A DNA stretch of 64,000 nucleotides from Rhopalosiphum padi (lineage: Eukaryota > Arthropoda > Insecta > Hemiptera > Aphididae): contig NC_083598.1 in NCBI RefSeq assembly GCF_020882245.1, forward strand, positions 59,991,858 through 60,055,857, written 5' to 3'. Below, piece after piece: positions 1 to 12,948 of the stretch. Position 1 is the stretch's first letter; each line of letters starts with the position of its first letter. Both the position numbers and the translations under genes were made by a program. The notes under the pieces were generated by a model, which was not told the DNA's origin, did not search any database, and saw only the letters and a program-made list of their open reading frames with translations.

Positions 1-1222
1 ATATTTACTTATTCTACACTAATATATTACGTTCTATGTATTTTTAAATAATTTACATTAAAGTGATCGAACATGAATCATAGTAGTATAATTATAATTT
101 ATAAATTTTTTTTTTTTTTATACTATTGTTCTTAAGAAAATTATTTCAATAAAAATATTACTTGTTTTTAGTAACCGCGACAACAATATTCAAAAATATT
201 ATTTTAAAATATATTTATTAGAAAAAAAAATAAATATTTGATTGCTATAAATTAGAAATTTATAAACACATTAAGCTAAGTTATGTATGAAATGTATTTA
301 TATAGAACCAGCTCATTACATACTACTTAATACGTTAAAGAACTTTATAATTTGGTTAGCCTAACCGAAAATAAATTATGAATAATTATAGTTGATTAGT
401 TAAAATTAATTTAAACCCTGTAACAAGATGGATTAAAACTATTAAATAATATTCATAATTATTAATTTCACAGTGATGACACATTTTCCCTGTATAAATA
501 TTTTCTAAGACTCAGAACCTTGAAAAAATGAGTAATTGTATTTAAGTAAGATTACTTTTATTTTGGTTAAAACTTGTTTTTATTATCTACCGGTCAGTTT
601 AACTGGATATTTGATTGCAGTAAAAGTACGATTAATATCGTCGTATTATCGTAAGTGTATAAATAATATACAATAAGTGGGATTAATAATTCTACGTTCT
701 ACCATACACTGTCGTTTGACGTTCACTCATAATAACAACACTAATTATAATAATTATTAAACAGCAAAGCATCATGGAAATAGAATAGTATAGAATAGTA
801 TCCACAAAATACTGACCAAAATCCATCATCAACATTAAAATTTTACGTGAATTACGTGTGCTAAAGTCAGTCACTAAAACTCGTCTTTTAGTATAGACTA
901 GAATATAATTTTTTCAGGAAAATTAAACTCTAGGTTATTTAATAATACCGTGAAATAATTATTTATCCAACTATAATATTATAACCTCGATAAAACTTAG
1001 CTTATCTTGTAGTTGTGTTATGTCATTAAACACTACAATAACTAATAATAACTCAATTATTAATGAGTAAAAGTAAACAGATTAAAATACTATTCTAAAG
1101 ACTAAAATAGATATCTTGGACGATTTACAGGACACAGCAACTTTTCTCAATACTCAAACTATCGATTAATCCATTCAATAAATTACTTTCTACTTTTTCA
1201 AACTGTCATAAATAATTTAATT
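1..1222. other. AT-rich intergenic DNA
   Basis: No reading frame here looks coding: the open frames are short, composed of Ile/Tyr/Asn/Lys-rich codons and lack recognisable motifs. I see no transposon ends, tandem array or RNA gene. Poly-T and poly-A runs (for example near 108-120) are the only low-complexity tracts. Confidence 0.6.
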
Positions 1223-1540
1223 TTATAACATACATTTAATAGATAAGTTAATTGTAAAATTATTTGTATTTCGTAACTCATGGTGAATTAATTTGTTTGG
1301 ATTTATGTACAAATCATTTTTTGCACTACGTTTAACGACACTTCTGATGATTTTTCTTGCCATTGTTCGATTATTATGCTCCTCATGATTATGAATTTTG
1401 TTTAATTTACTAACAATAACACTCACAGAATATTTTTTTATTAGCACATCTACATCATCGTTTTTCTCGACGCGTTTCAAAATTATTTGACATTTCTACT
1501 TCCATATTAAACAGTTTACTGGCATACGTTTACAATTATC
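1223..1540 (-). pseudogene. Decayed MULE/FLYWCH-type transposase fragment
   Basis: An 85-codon open stretch (1480 to 1223) contains the segment HNHEEHNN followed by a basic run (RSVVKRSAKND) and a PNKLIHHEL segment. This order matches the region just after the FLYWCH zinc finger in MULE-like (Mutator) transposases, where an HNH(E/D) motif ends the finger and a helical basic segment follows. Just upstream on the minus strand, in another frame, LKCDNCKRM (about 1540-1510) resembles the C-x2-C part of the same finger. The DDE catalytic domain is absent and frames shift, so this is a relic with no functional product. The family call comes from motif recognition only; a host FLYWCH gene exon is a less likely alternative because no splice sites frame it. 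Confidence 0.45.
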
Positions 1541-1689
1541 GCATTTTAAACACACTGTAGTCACCACTGTACTGAACCATAACTACTAAATACTAATACT
1601 GTACTAAAAGTAAGTAGATACAGAAAATCTAAAATGATAATATATTGAAATGATACAAACAATTGTAAGAATATATTGCTATCGAATAT

Positions 1690-1815
1690 TTGATGATTTG
1701 GACTTCAGTCTGTGACGATATACACATATGTGTCGTTGTGCACACAAGAGTCGTCCGTTTTCCGGTTAACGACGGATTTCACTGAGCAAAAACGAATCGT
1801 CGATTTTCAGGTAAA
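1690..1815 (+). promoter_or_regulatory. Possible 5' exon with initiator and splice donor
   Basis: This is a patch of higher GC than its surroundings. It contains an arthropod-initiator-like TTCAGTC (A at 1706) and, about 100 nt on, GATTTTCAG followed by GTAAAAAA, which would serve as a splice donor near 1810. There is no clear TATA box at the correct spacing. No ATG-initiated coding segment is recognisable between the two signals, so a noncoding first exon is the only reading offered. The motifs are short and could be coincidental. Confidence 0.2.
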
Positions 1816-2158
1816 AAAATTTGAATGTGCACGAACGAGTTACAGTGATATAAGAAAATATAAATCTCTCAACATTTAATAATACATCGACAATACCTAT
1901 CGTGACCATTATATTGTATTATTATGCACACGTTATACACCGCCAACTGACTTACCCGACCGGCGACCACATAGGTCTGTTGGAGTGCGGTACGACGACT
2001 TATGCGATAAACACGACCCGTACCGTACGGTTGACCGATTGGCCTGTTTTGTCTCAAAGATACATACTGCATAAGTTTTCGGATTTTCCCGTCGCATATT
2101 ATACCGAGTCAAACTCGTCTTCGTTTTCCGTTTTTTCCAAAATGTTAACGAGGAATGC

Positions 2159-2374
2159 TAATTGTTTATCGTTGATAACGGAAACATCGCAAGTCCTTTT
2201 TGCGTGTATAGTATTATATTAGTATTATTAACTATTAATATATATAAAAAAGACCGGCGGGGTTTTCTGTCACCCTGACGTTAGTGTTTGTTATTTCCTA
2301 TTAAATAAACCACAAATCATTACAACCAGACCGTATCTGGATATTGTCTAGGAACTCTCCGCCACCTACATAAT
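2159..2374 (+). mobile_element. Possible solo LTR (about 208 bp)
   Basis: The segment 2163-2370 begins TGTTTATC and ends CACCTACA, i.e. with the TGT...ACA ends expected of a long terminal repeat. It is flanked on both sides by the 4-mer taat (2159-2162 and 2371-2374). Inside there is a TATA-like run (tatatataaaaaag, about 2240) and a polyadenylation signal AATAAA (2304-2309), in the order expected of an LTR read on the + strand. No primer-binding site, internal region or partner LTR is present. The flanking 4-mer is AT-only, so chance is a real possibility. Confidence 0.3.
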
Positions 2375-3020
2375 CCCCGCGTTCATATAATATAATCGAC
2401 GACATATTTTATAATGGGCTTAAACAATGTTATTAAATTTAAAAATATTGACAATATTTTTCCAATAAGCTATAATTTATTTAACATATAATATATTATA
2501 ATATTATACATGCTGTAGGTATATTATTTTGATGCGTGCAATAATCAAAACTTGTGGTAATATTATAGATGGAATTGAAAACACCAGGTCAGTAATCATA
2601 TAATCGACTAAGATATATCATATGACGCACTAACATCGAATAATTATTAAAATAAGCTACAAACGTCTTCATCGCATTACTCAACAAGTGTGGTAATCTC
2701 CAAAAGTTTCCCCCCAAAAATTATGAACAATCGTAAATTTTATAATTGTTGTCTTTCGTTCATTTGGTATTTAAGTCACTTGGCTGTTGCTATTAGAACT
2801 ATTGTGAATAACAAATGCAAAATGGGAGGTAGAATGTGTAGTAAGTAAGTACAAAATGTATTTATAAAAAAAAAAACTTAGAAGATCGAGTACTCATATT
2901 GCAGTATTGCACGGCATACAATTAGTTTAAACTAGCTAACTGTAGGTATAGCGATATATTCTAATACTCTATATTCCATTAATTTGTGGAACCATGTGAG
3001 GTAAAAATGAAATAAAAAAC
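2371..3020. other. AT-rich intergenic DNA
   Basis: I see no gene, repeat boundary or RNA structure in this stretch apart from short homopolymer runs. Confidence 0.55.
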
Positions 3021-3034
3021 TCTTGAAATCGTAT

Positions 3035-3360
3035 TTCGCATATTATCAATGCGATTGTTTCACGCGGACAAAAGCAAAAGACGTGCGTAAACTCTCAAGA
3101 CTTGAAAATGCGAGGCGTCGAATAGGATACGGTGATGGAGGCGGTGACTATCTCGACGGCGTAGTCCGCGATCGCCGCCCGAAAACTGTGGGTGAAATAA
3201 ATCTAGAACAACAATGCACGTCCACAGCTCCTCACCCGTTTAATATGTTGGGCCACCTTTTTTATTTCATTTTTTTTTTACGAGCCACCGGCGGCGAGTA
3301 ATCTACACACATTCGTATGCGGCGCAGCGATATGGGGTCCCACAAAGGTTTTTCGTTCAT
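3035..3360. other. GC-richer patch, function unknown
   Basis: About 320 bp stand out from the surrounding AT-rich DNA by their CpG-containing sequence (cgtcgaatagg, tctcgacggcg, gcggcgcagcg). A 92-codon + strand frame (3023-3301) crosses most of it, but its translation shows no family motif, is bounded by no convincing splice signals and ends in a phenylalanine run encoded by a T tract. It could be a promoter, an untranslated first exon, or an unrecognised repeat. Confidence 0.35.
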
Positions 3361-6300
3361 CCACAACCCGCTCACCGTCTCATCAGCTACTGAACACAAA
3401 AAATGCATATTTTACGAAATAATATATGACCCGATAAAATATATAAAAATTCGATTGCATTTGTTTGGGAAGCCGTCAGTGTGGCCGCAGAACTTTCGAA
3501 ATCGGTGTGATTTGCAGTTTTTATTTGTCACTACATGCAATTTTGTACTGTCCGTTATTGTAATATTATTGTAGCGCGTGGTTTTTAACCTTGTTACCAA
3601 TGGATTTTTTTTTTAATTTTTTCATCAGCTATGAAAAGCTTATATTTTATATCGCAAAATTGATTATTACAAATAAAACGAAGTCGATAAAAAATAGAAA
3701 TTGCAATACCAAATTAGTCATTCTAAAATAAATTATTAATAATTTAATAAATCATTTTATACAGAATCTAGATTATTTATTTTTAAAGAAAAATTATCAT
3801 AATTTAATAATATTAGAAAATACTTCTCGTTCGCAATAAAACGATAGTTACATGGGTTGTTAATTGGCATTTATCGTTATTGTCGTCGCAAAAAAATATT
3901 ATTAGTTATTAGTTATTATTACTATGTTATTCGTGGTCGACGCCGCGCAGAATACCGTTCAAAAATCAACTACACAGCAATCCATCAAAATTGCCTAAAC
4001 ACAGCGCCATTCAACAGATAGATTTTTTTTTATAATAATAATCGTTTGAAAACTATACTTACATTTAAAACTTGTTTACTAGCCTTTTATGTTTTTTTTT
4101 TATAATTATTATTTATGTATAATATATTATTAGTAACAAAAAAATATTTGTTTAGAAATTTAATTTTTTTATAAAGAATAACGACATATTTTCTTTTTTG
4201 ATATTTCGTAAAATTCTAAATGTCCATCAATTCTAAAAGCTACTTTGTATACTCAGATATAAATATAGATGTTTATGATTAAGATGGTAAACACTAATCA
4301 GATGAAAACGATAAAAAAGTAAATTTCCTTATACTTATTAACTTTGATTTTTTTCTAGTGAATTAAAAAAAATTGTAGAATAAAAGGTATAATAAATAGG
4401 ATATATCGTACAGTTTTTGCATCTTCCTCACAACTTTATTTCTCTATTACGACAATGGATATATTATATTATTAATGAAATCTTTTTTGTAGTAATAGTA
4501 ATAATGTGGTGAGGGTAATGAGAAAAACAATTTTTGTGTCAAAATATAACACCTACCTGAAACTAAAAATAAATAACCATTTGGTTCCATTTTTTCCAAC
4601 TGTTATAAAATAATAAAAACAATATAAATCATAATATTGAAGGCGTGGTATTATTAAAAATATTGATAGTAAACAACCAAAAAAATACTTACACTTTTAT
4701 ATGTATAAAGTAATTATTTGTCAAAATATTAATGAATCAAATAACTAAATTAAGATAATAGAATATAAAGATAAAATAGTAAAATACAAAAAAAAAATCA
4801 ATTTTATATTAAAATCAAAATATTAACCGAAAATTAAACAAAACTTAATTAATAACCAAATGTTAAAATAAATATAATTTATATTTATATTACACTTACA
4901 CATTTAATACTGTTGCATAATGAATAATACATGTTTAAGAACTAAATAATAAAATAGAACAAATTACTGAGCTTTAATTACAAGTACCTACGTGACATTT
5001 TTTTTATATTAGATAAATATTTACTTCATCATTAATTATTTGAAAAATGCGACCCATGACCCATGATACACAAATAGCTAGAAATAGAAGAAATTCAAAA
5101 TATAAACTGTACAATTGAATCACCATTTCAAGTGACGTTTTTCTAAATTAAAAATCAACTCTTTATGATATTTTGAAGAGAACATTTTCGATTACTTTTT
5201 CAATAGCTTCTGTAAGTAAAAAAAAAAAACTACAGTTTGAAAATTTTGAAGAATTAATGTAAACATTCTAGCATATAGACTCTCTTTATTTATTTTGACT
5301 ATCTTGATCTTATATCTTATATACCTACAACAAACCTTAATATTTTGTCCGTAAGCTATTTTAGTTTATAAATTTATTATTTAGATTTTAAGCTTTAATG
5401 TTTTGAATGTTTACACATAACACCAACTATATACATTTATTAGTCTATGCACTATGAAAATTAAATTAAAAATAATATTTAACAATGTTTTGTTAATTTA
5501 TTGTAATGTGTATTCCATATTATGTATTATAATAATTATTATTATTTCGTTTTCAGTAATTTATCGTCCATCAATAATCAAGCAAATAGGTATTTTCAAT
5601 TTGACTCTTATGAAAAATAAAAATCATTCTTTAAAGTGAAATAACTGAATATTTCATCTAGAACTGTATTCTAAAATTTTTTTTCATTATACTAGTGTAA
5701 AAATTCTTTGACCTTGCTTAATCACCATATTATATTCTCTTAAATGTATTAGAATATTATCGTCTATAACTGAGAATTGTCTTCATTTGGAAATCAATTG
5801 TCATATTTTCACGACTCGTTAGTTGTTTTAATACTTTAAAATAATCCAGCTGTTCAAATAATAAATATCATATAATTTTCATTAAAACACAAACGTGAAT
5901 ATTTGGTTTAAACTGTCTTTCTAACCTATTTATATATGATGAGGTATAACTAATTATATTAATAATAACATTGTATTATATAATGGCATTTAGATACAAA
6001 ATTAGTTTTGTTTGATTAATAATAGTCAACTAAGAACATTTCTCTAAGGAATAGAAATATTATGTTTGAATATTAAGTACAATAATATATTGTATTACTC
6101 CAAGATATTAAAATTGTACATAAATTATTAATTACAAGCTTAAAATAAATGAAATTATAGAGACATACAAATTGAGAAACAATTATACTTGTATTATACA
6201 ATGCACAATGTACATAGATTTTATGATTGTGTATAACATAATAAAAGTCAATATTATTACCAATAAGTTACAAAAATAAAAATATCCTTTTGGGATTTTA

Positions 6301-7834
6301 AAAACCTTTAAAATATTTTTTTCTGTCTGTGGATCAAGTACAAACGGAGCGAGGTACCTATTGGTTTATTTATGTGTTTGTTTTGGTTAAAGCTAGTTAG
6401 GGCCGTAAATCATAAAGTATTAAGTCTTGTTTGTATTATTCATTACAACGTTAATTTTATGGAATAAGGTAATTAAATGTATAATATTGCATAATTATTA
6501 ACACGTTTTAAACATTACATAACAAATTTAGATTTGTATATAGATTAATAAAATAATATTGAGCAGAAAGATAACCTTAGCAAATCTAATGAAATTAGAA
6601 ATTTATACAAGCCAAAGAATACATGATGGAACTTATACCAGATATAAAACCCCATTCAAACTTGTATGTTGAATAAAATATTACCTGGGATAAAAAAAAA
6701 AAATAAATAAGAAGAAGGAATTATTACCAACATAATATAGGCCAAGGGAAAAAGGTTTCTGCTATTTAGATCATAAGAGTTAGATTTTTCATCTTACGCA
6801 ACGCTTTGGAAAACTGGGTATAAATTCTTACCCTGGAATGAAGTATAGTGCATAATATTTCATCGTAAACCAACGTGTCTATTGGAAAATAATTATGTAC
6901 GAGTAAACTATATAAAAATATATAATAAGTACATATTATACTATATCAATGCATGTTACTATGTTAGAAGTTCTACAACTAATTGTTAATTAATTTGTTT
7001 GCTAATAATATATTATATTATTTAAATCGTTGTTTGAAAGTTAACAAAACTAATTAGAAGATATTTTGTATTAACTCATTATCATTATCATTTTTTATAA
7101 AATATCAATATTATGATTATTTTTATAAAATTAGTATTAATAATTGATTCACAGACATTCTTAGTTGAAGTTTAGAAATCTAAATTTTAGAAATATTATT
7201 CTAGAAATCATTCAAATCAACAAAATTTTATTGTACATATTTATTTAACATTTAGTGTATGGTATAGTTTTATAAGTAATTTAATGAATTAAAAACTTAA
7301 TATAAATAACAATAACACATTTATTAGTAAAATTCTCGCATAATTATAATTGATTTTTGTAAAATCATTGGATATAATAACTTTGACATTGAAATTTATT
7401 AATGTTTATGTTATCGTTAAATATGTTAATGCAGGTATCAACATAAATAACAATGTTTCAAATACAATTTGGCGTAATATTATATTGGCAATGCATTTAT
7501 GACCCTAGTGCACATCGTTTTAAATCAATAAAAATACTCGTGCATTAATACATTTATTTATAATTATTTTTAATATTTCTAAGAAAATAAAATACATTTT
7601 GAACTTAAATAACTCATTATATTATATGCACTTAACCTATGTACTATTATTTATTAGCTTATTAATTATTAACGATTTGCGTGAGTAAGCACTTACGTGT
7701 GTCATCGTTTGAAAATATAAAATTAATAATTTTCCATCTCCGAACGGGTGATTCCATTTCTAATCGTAAAATCAATCGTTCTCGGAGAATATAAGTAACT
7801 GTAATTTGAAAAGAAAATTTACATGATACTTATT
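3361..7834. other. AT-rich intergenic DNA
   Basis: Nearly 4.5 kb of very AT-rich sequence without a supportable gene. Short open frames (for example 5454-5639) are Ile/Asn/Lys-rich and motif-free. A small CpG-containing patch sits at 3930-4010. I see no complete transposon ends or tandem array. Confidence 0.55.
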
Positions 7835-8010
7835 ATGGCTAAATACAGTGGTATATACTTTAACAAAATATTGTATCATCGACGCAGGCATGTTTTTATT
7901 ATTACAATGTCTACATTTTGCAGCACAAAATACTGACAAGCAAACAGTGTTACGTACCACACATGCGCAGAACCAATAAGTTGAGAGCATATATCAGTGT
8001 ATTTAGCCAT
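7835..8010. repeat. Foldback with 23-nt inverted arms
   Basis: The arm at 7835-7857 (ATGGCTAAATACA...TATATA) is repeated inverted at 7988-8010 (...TATTTAGCCAT). The first 13 nt are identical and the rest has a few mismatches. The arms enclose about 130 bp of unrelated sequence. This is the architecture of a short MITE or foldback element, but there is no matching target duplication immediately outside the arms. A hairpin-forming transcript is an alternative. Confidence 0.45.
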
Positions 8011-8386
8011 GGTAGCTATATTCTTGTGGTTCCCCTGTTCAATGTTGACAATCGTAACTTCATACAGAGAAAACAAAAAAGATGAAAAAAGTGAGTAAAA
8101 CAAAAATTGATTTTCATTTTTCATAATTAACATTAACTTAGATTTTGTTTATCATTTAATAAATCAAAATAAATAACAAAAACAATAAACGAAAATTAAT
8201 TTGATCGTTATCCATTACTATCGTAGATCCTAGCTATTATCATTACGTGGTCGGAAATGTAAATCATTGAACTTTTAATGCATTGTTAACATTTAACTAC
8301 GTACATTGTATGTTGATGCATTATAAGGAATTTACGATAATGTCTATAGGAAAATTGACATTAACACGAATACGTATGATACTATG
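8011..8386. other. Intergenic DNA between foldback and hAT relic
   Basis: No coding segment is recognisable. The stretch should contain the missing 3' part of the neighbouring hAT transposase gene if the element were complete, but the translation shows no continuation. An (AT)n tract at 8393-8410 marks the point where the coding similarity ends. Confidence 0.45.
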
Positions 8387-9081
8387 CTACGTAAATATAT
8401 ATATATATATTGTATTTGAGTCATTTACCAGAGTGTGTATTATACCATTCGGCCACAAAACACCCATTGCATTATTAAATAATTTACATATAGTTTTGTG
8501 GTTACGTTTATCTAATTCTTCACAACATAACAAAAATGGTTTAGATGGTTCAGTGCTCAATTTTCCTACAATAACATTTGCGATATATCGACCGTCGGCG
8601 TCTGTCGTTTCATCTATTCCAACCCAAATAGGCCCATCTCCAATGATATTTTGAATTTTCAAAATAGTTTCTTCATAAACTCCACTTACATAATTTTTTC
8701 GAAGTGTACTCTCGTCGGGAATTTTATGACCAGTATATTTTTCCATAAATTTTTTAAATGCAACATTTTTCAATTTAAAAAGAGGAATGTCTGAACGTAT
8801 TAGTGCACGATACAAATCATCATTAAAAACTGACTTACTATTGGTAGATGCGGATGATGTAGAAATAAAATTTTGTTGAAATTTAAGCTTTCTGTCTCTA
8901 TTGCCTCTATGTTTACTGGTATATTGATGTGCTGAATAACTTGACCACGTTAGTCGACAGATACTGATTTATCGCAAGACTGACAGTATAAAACTTGTCC
9001 ATCACTCCTAAAAGTTTCATTCGGAAATTCTTCCAAATAAATACTAACTTTTTTCCTTTTTGTGCGAGTGACTTTGGGCAT
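8387..9081 (-). pseudogene. Broken hAT-type (BED finger, DUF659-like) transposase gene
   Basis: Reading leftwards, an ATG at 9081 opens 43 codons with a basic start (TKRKK) and a BED-type zinc-finger half, YCQSC (C-x2-C). It stops at a TAA (8952-8950). A different frame then continues with the second half of the finger (HQYTSKH) and runs into a 142-codon stretch (8815-8387). That stretch contains IDETTDADGRYIANV, matching the conserved (V)xIDETTDxxGR block of DUF659/hAT transposases, which includes a catalytic aspartate, then VNDSNT before an (AT)n tract ends the frame. The C-terminal half of the transposase (RNase-H-like remainder and dimerisation region) is missing. The gene is dead: a frameshift and stop inside the finger plus 3' truncation. 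I found no paired terminal inverted repeats or 8-bp target duplication. Host genes resembling CGG-repeat-binding protein 1 share this ancestry, but this copy is broken. Confidence 0.7.
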
Positions 9082-9428
9082 ATTTAAATAGTTAACAATA
9101 TTATATTATACTAACTACACAAACGGACAAATACGAAAATAACGTGATCGAATAACGCTCATACGAATACTGATCGAAAAATGAACGTATATACTCTTCT
9201 ACTGAAATTACTACCTACTACTTAGATAAGATATCGAATCGTTGTCGTTTGATGTCAAAGGCGTATAGTACAGAGACCTAATCGTATGGCATATCATATC
9301 GTAAAATACTAAAATAAAAACGGAAATTCTTCAATAATACAGAATTCGTATATTTATTTGTAAAATAATTAAAATATACACGAAAATTCTGCAATATTAC
9401 ATAATTTATGTATTTATTTATAAAAAAA
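9082..9428. other. Intergenic DNA flanking the Helitron 3' end
   Basis: No gene is seen. Two similar segments occur in direct orientation: acggaaattcttcaataata near 9320 and acgaaaattctgcaatatta near 9380, each followed by a tatttattt tail. They form an imperfect tandem duplication of roughly 60 bp directly beside the Helitron insertion site. Confidence 0.45.
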
Positions 9429-11544
9429 CTAGCAGACCCGGCGAACTCCGTTTCGCCACCAGATTCGTTTTATGTAACATTTCGTTTGGTGATTAAAAGA
9501 TAAAGAAAAAAAATTTTTTTTGTTATATATTTGAAAAGGAAAATATTTATTTCATTTCACAACAGTAATAAATTCATTTCAATTACCTACTAAAATGAAG
9601 TGTTATTTAATTGTTTCATTGTAGTGCTCTTTGGTAAACCACATTTTTTGTTTTTTGGTCTGACGTTAACACAAACAAAGCGGATGGTTTCCCAACTCGT
9701 GAACACGCAACGTATAACTGTCCATGTGAAAAACAATGATTTTCCAAATTTATCCCGCAAACACTAAGCGATTGGCCTTGCGACTTATTAATTGTCATTG
9801 CGAACGCAAGGCGAACTGGGAATTGCAATCGTTTGAAGTCAAACGGAAGATCAGTCGGAATCATTGGTATTCGAGGAATACATACATTTTCACCTGCGTA
9901 CTTTCCGTTAATAATGGTTGCCTCAATTAAATTCGGCATAAGTCTCTTTACCGAAAGTCGAGTACCGTTGCAAAGTCGCGGTGGATTCAAATTACGCAGT
10001 ATCAAAATAACTGTACCAACTTTCAGTTGCAAGTTATGTGGTGGAAATCCTGGTATCTCCAGAGAGTTCAAAAACTCCGTTGGATAATTTACTACATCAT
10101 CGGGATTTGTTATTGAATCAACGGATTTGTATGTCACCAAATCGCCAGCAATTTTTGATTGAATGGTGAAATTCAGTGCGTGGACATCATTATTCTTTGC
10201 TGCAAGAATTGCTCGTTGACCTAACCAAGCATAATTCTTATAATTCTCACTAATGTTTGGGAAAACATTTTCAATAAGAACTAATTGAGTGTCTACAAAT
10301 CGGCAAAAGTCGTTGGTAAGAGTAATTAATCCAGATGTCGCATCAACTGGGACTTTTCCATTTCCAAGATCTAACAATTGTTTGGAAAATTGTGCAGCAC
10401 TTTGATCATTTTGAAGTTGAACTCTCATATTAGTGGTTAGCGATAATGTTTTTACGTTATTCCATAAAGGTGATGCCTTTAGGCAAGCATTCAATTCATC
10501 TGCAGGCGTTCCACGGGGAACTACTGGCAACGTCTGCCTGAAATCGCCTGCCAACAATATCATCAAGCCGCCAAAGATGTTGTTATTTCTCCGAAGATCC
10601 TTCAGTGTGAAGTTAAGTGCTTCAAGTGATTTCTTATGTGCCATTGTGCACTCATCCCAAACAATGAGCTTGCATTGCATTAACAATTTTCCAATTGCAC
10701 TGGATCGGGAAATATTGCACGTTGGAGTATCAATTGTGTTTAAATTGAGTGGCAACTTAAGCGCAGAATGTGCAGTACGACCGCCATCTAGAAGAGTCGC
10801 CGCAATTCCAGATGATGCTAACGCCAAAGCTATGTCACATCTTGATCGAATAGTGGCCAAAATCAATGAAATGACAAATGTTTTCCCTGTTCCTCCAGGT
10901 GCATCCAGGAAGAATAGACCACCAGTATTATTGTCCACCGCTTGCATTAATGTTTTGTATACTTGTTTTTGCTGTTCATTCAGCAACGGAACATTATTTC
11001 TAACGAATTCCTGCAATGTATCAACATTGTATTGCAGCTCTCGATTTAATTCTTGGTTGAATGCATCGTGCATCGATCGATTTGGCGCAATCATTCCTAC
11101 TTCAATCAGTAGCTTGTTTGCAATAGTCAAGCATTGATCCTCAATCAGAATCAATCCTTCATCGTAGATTTCATCGGTTATTTGGATGTCAGGATTATTC
11201 GTTTGAATACGCAAGCGATGCAAGATATCTTCACATATGGCGTCTTTGTATTTGTTCCATAACTGAATTGGTTGTGAAGGAAAACATGTGGTGATGATAA
11301 TTGCGAACAGCGTTCGTATTTGGTACGCATTTGATGAAACAACTGAATCTGCAAGTGTTAAATCCCAATGAGAATCGTTCTCCAGCAAACCCAATAGTTG
11401 ACATGCTTCTCGATATGTTTGGCATTGGTGGCCATTCACAGTTTTCAAATGCGCAAATGATTTCGGTCCACGTACATTTACTAACAGCAGTCGCAAATAA
11501 AAACATTCATCGTTTCTAGGATGAACAGTGTACATACGACCTAG

Positions 11545-11565
11545 TGCATCAGTTGAAAACCTGTG
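11545..11565 (-). other. Frameshift between Rep and helicase parts
   Basis: The Rep frame ends with ...VPDWPQVFN and TGA at 11551-11549. The helicase frame is already open over the same bases and continues at FSTDALGRMY without loss. The two frames overlap from 11649 to 11549. Total spliced length exceeds a multiple of three by one nt, so one inserted base in the GGTTTTCAACTG tract (or a two-base loss) explains it. Confidence 0.75.
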
Positions 11566-12948
11566 GCCAGTCTGGAACTGGGGTTCCTTGTTTGCGACGT
11601 TGGAATTTCTTTGTTGATTGATTCCAAGTGTAATACTTGGGCATTTCAACGTACATCAGCGTCGCTGCGAATGGATCTGCTTCACACATTGCAAAGAAGC
11701 TAGTCAATGTTGTCGATGGTGGTCTCTCAGCTCGTTGTGCCGCATTAGCCTCAGTGAAGTAAACTCTTTGGCCATTTTCCAAATGCACTGCTAAATGTAC
11801 AACTGTGGGATATCTTTCATGAATTTGAAATGACAATAATCGCCACAGTGCTTCATTAGTACTGACGTATCTGCCCATTTGGAAGTTGCTGATTTCGTCA
11901 TTCACATTTTCCGACGCAATACCAAACACAGCCATGTCGCTGCCTTTTGTGACGTACTTGCACAAATATTTGATTGATTTGGCCGAATGACAACTCTCAA
12001 CGTTTGCATGTGTTTCGAAAATTCGTGATAGCAGCGGGCAATATGGTACAATGAATTCATTTCCGATCTCAATCTCTTGATTTTGAACTTTAACTTTGAT
12101 AGTTCGACCGTTATCTTCTTTTGAACGCCGACGATAAACTGGATATCCATCGTTCCCTGTGACTGTTTCAGCAACTAACGGTCGCGGATATCGTTTTGTG
12201 CACTTTCCATCAGCCATGCAAGGCGATAATGGATTTAATGCACCGCACGGTCCATGCACCATCTGTGTCGTCACAATGTCGTGTAGACGGGGATCAGTGA
12301 CTGGATCAGGAATTTCAGCTGATATGATGTCATCCACTTCATTTGAATGTAATTTGTTCAGCAACCAAATTAGGATATGAGCATGCGGTAGTCCACGCTT
12401 CTGCCATTCCACCGAGTACATATAACAACGTGTGTCACCAAAAACTCGATACTTAGTAAGCACATCCATCATAACCTTGAGTTTTTGCTGAAATACTCTG
12501 GCGATTATGTCATGGCGATCTTGCGGTTTTTGACCCGGTTCCAACTCGCGTTCAATTTCCGTCCACTTCGGATTGCATGTGACCGTAATAAATAAATCCG
12601 GAGTTCCATAATTTCGCACGTACGTCATAGCGTCTTGAGCGTATTCGTGCATGTGGCGTGGGCTTCCGATATAAGTTGATGGGAGAATCGTCAGTCGTCC
12701 AATATTCTGAACATCACCATCTGAATGAATAGCATCACGCAAGTGTATATAGTCCTCAGATCGTAGCTTTGGCTGATTGAATCTGATGAACGCTAAACGT
12801 TCGGTCTCGACTTTGACATACATGTCAACAGCGAATTGCTGGAATAGCCGACCGCACTTCAGAATGACATTCTCCTCATGTGTACGAATCATCATACGAT
12901 ACGCATAGTAATTCATTGCGCTTAGATTTTTATTATTCGTTGATACTC

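Noticed and set aside
1902..2222. 106-codon + strand frame overlapping the possible LTR
   Set aside because: No recognisable domain, and a competing 67-codon frame exists on the other strand; not supported as a gene.
10433..11137. 234-codon + strand open frame within the Helitron
   Set aside because: It is the antisense shadow of the helicase coding exon; the minus strand carries all conserved helicase motifs.
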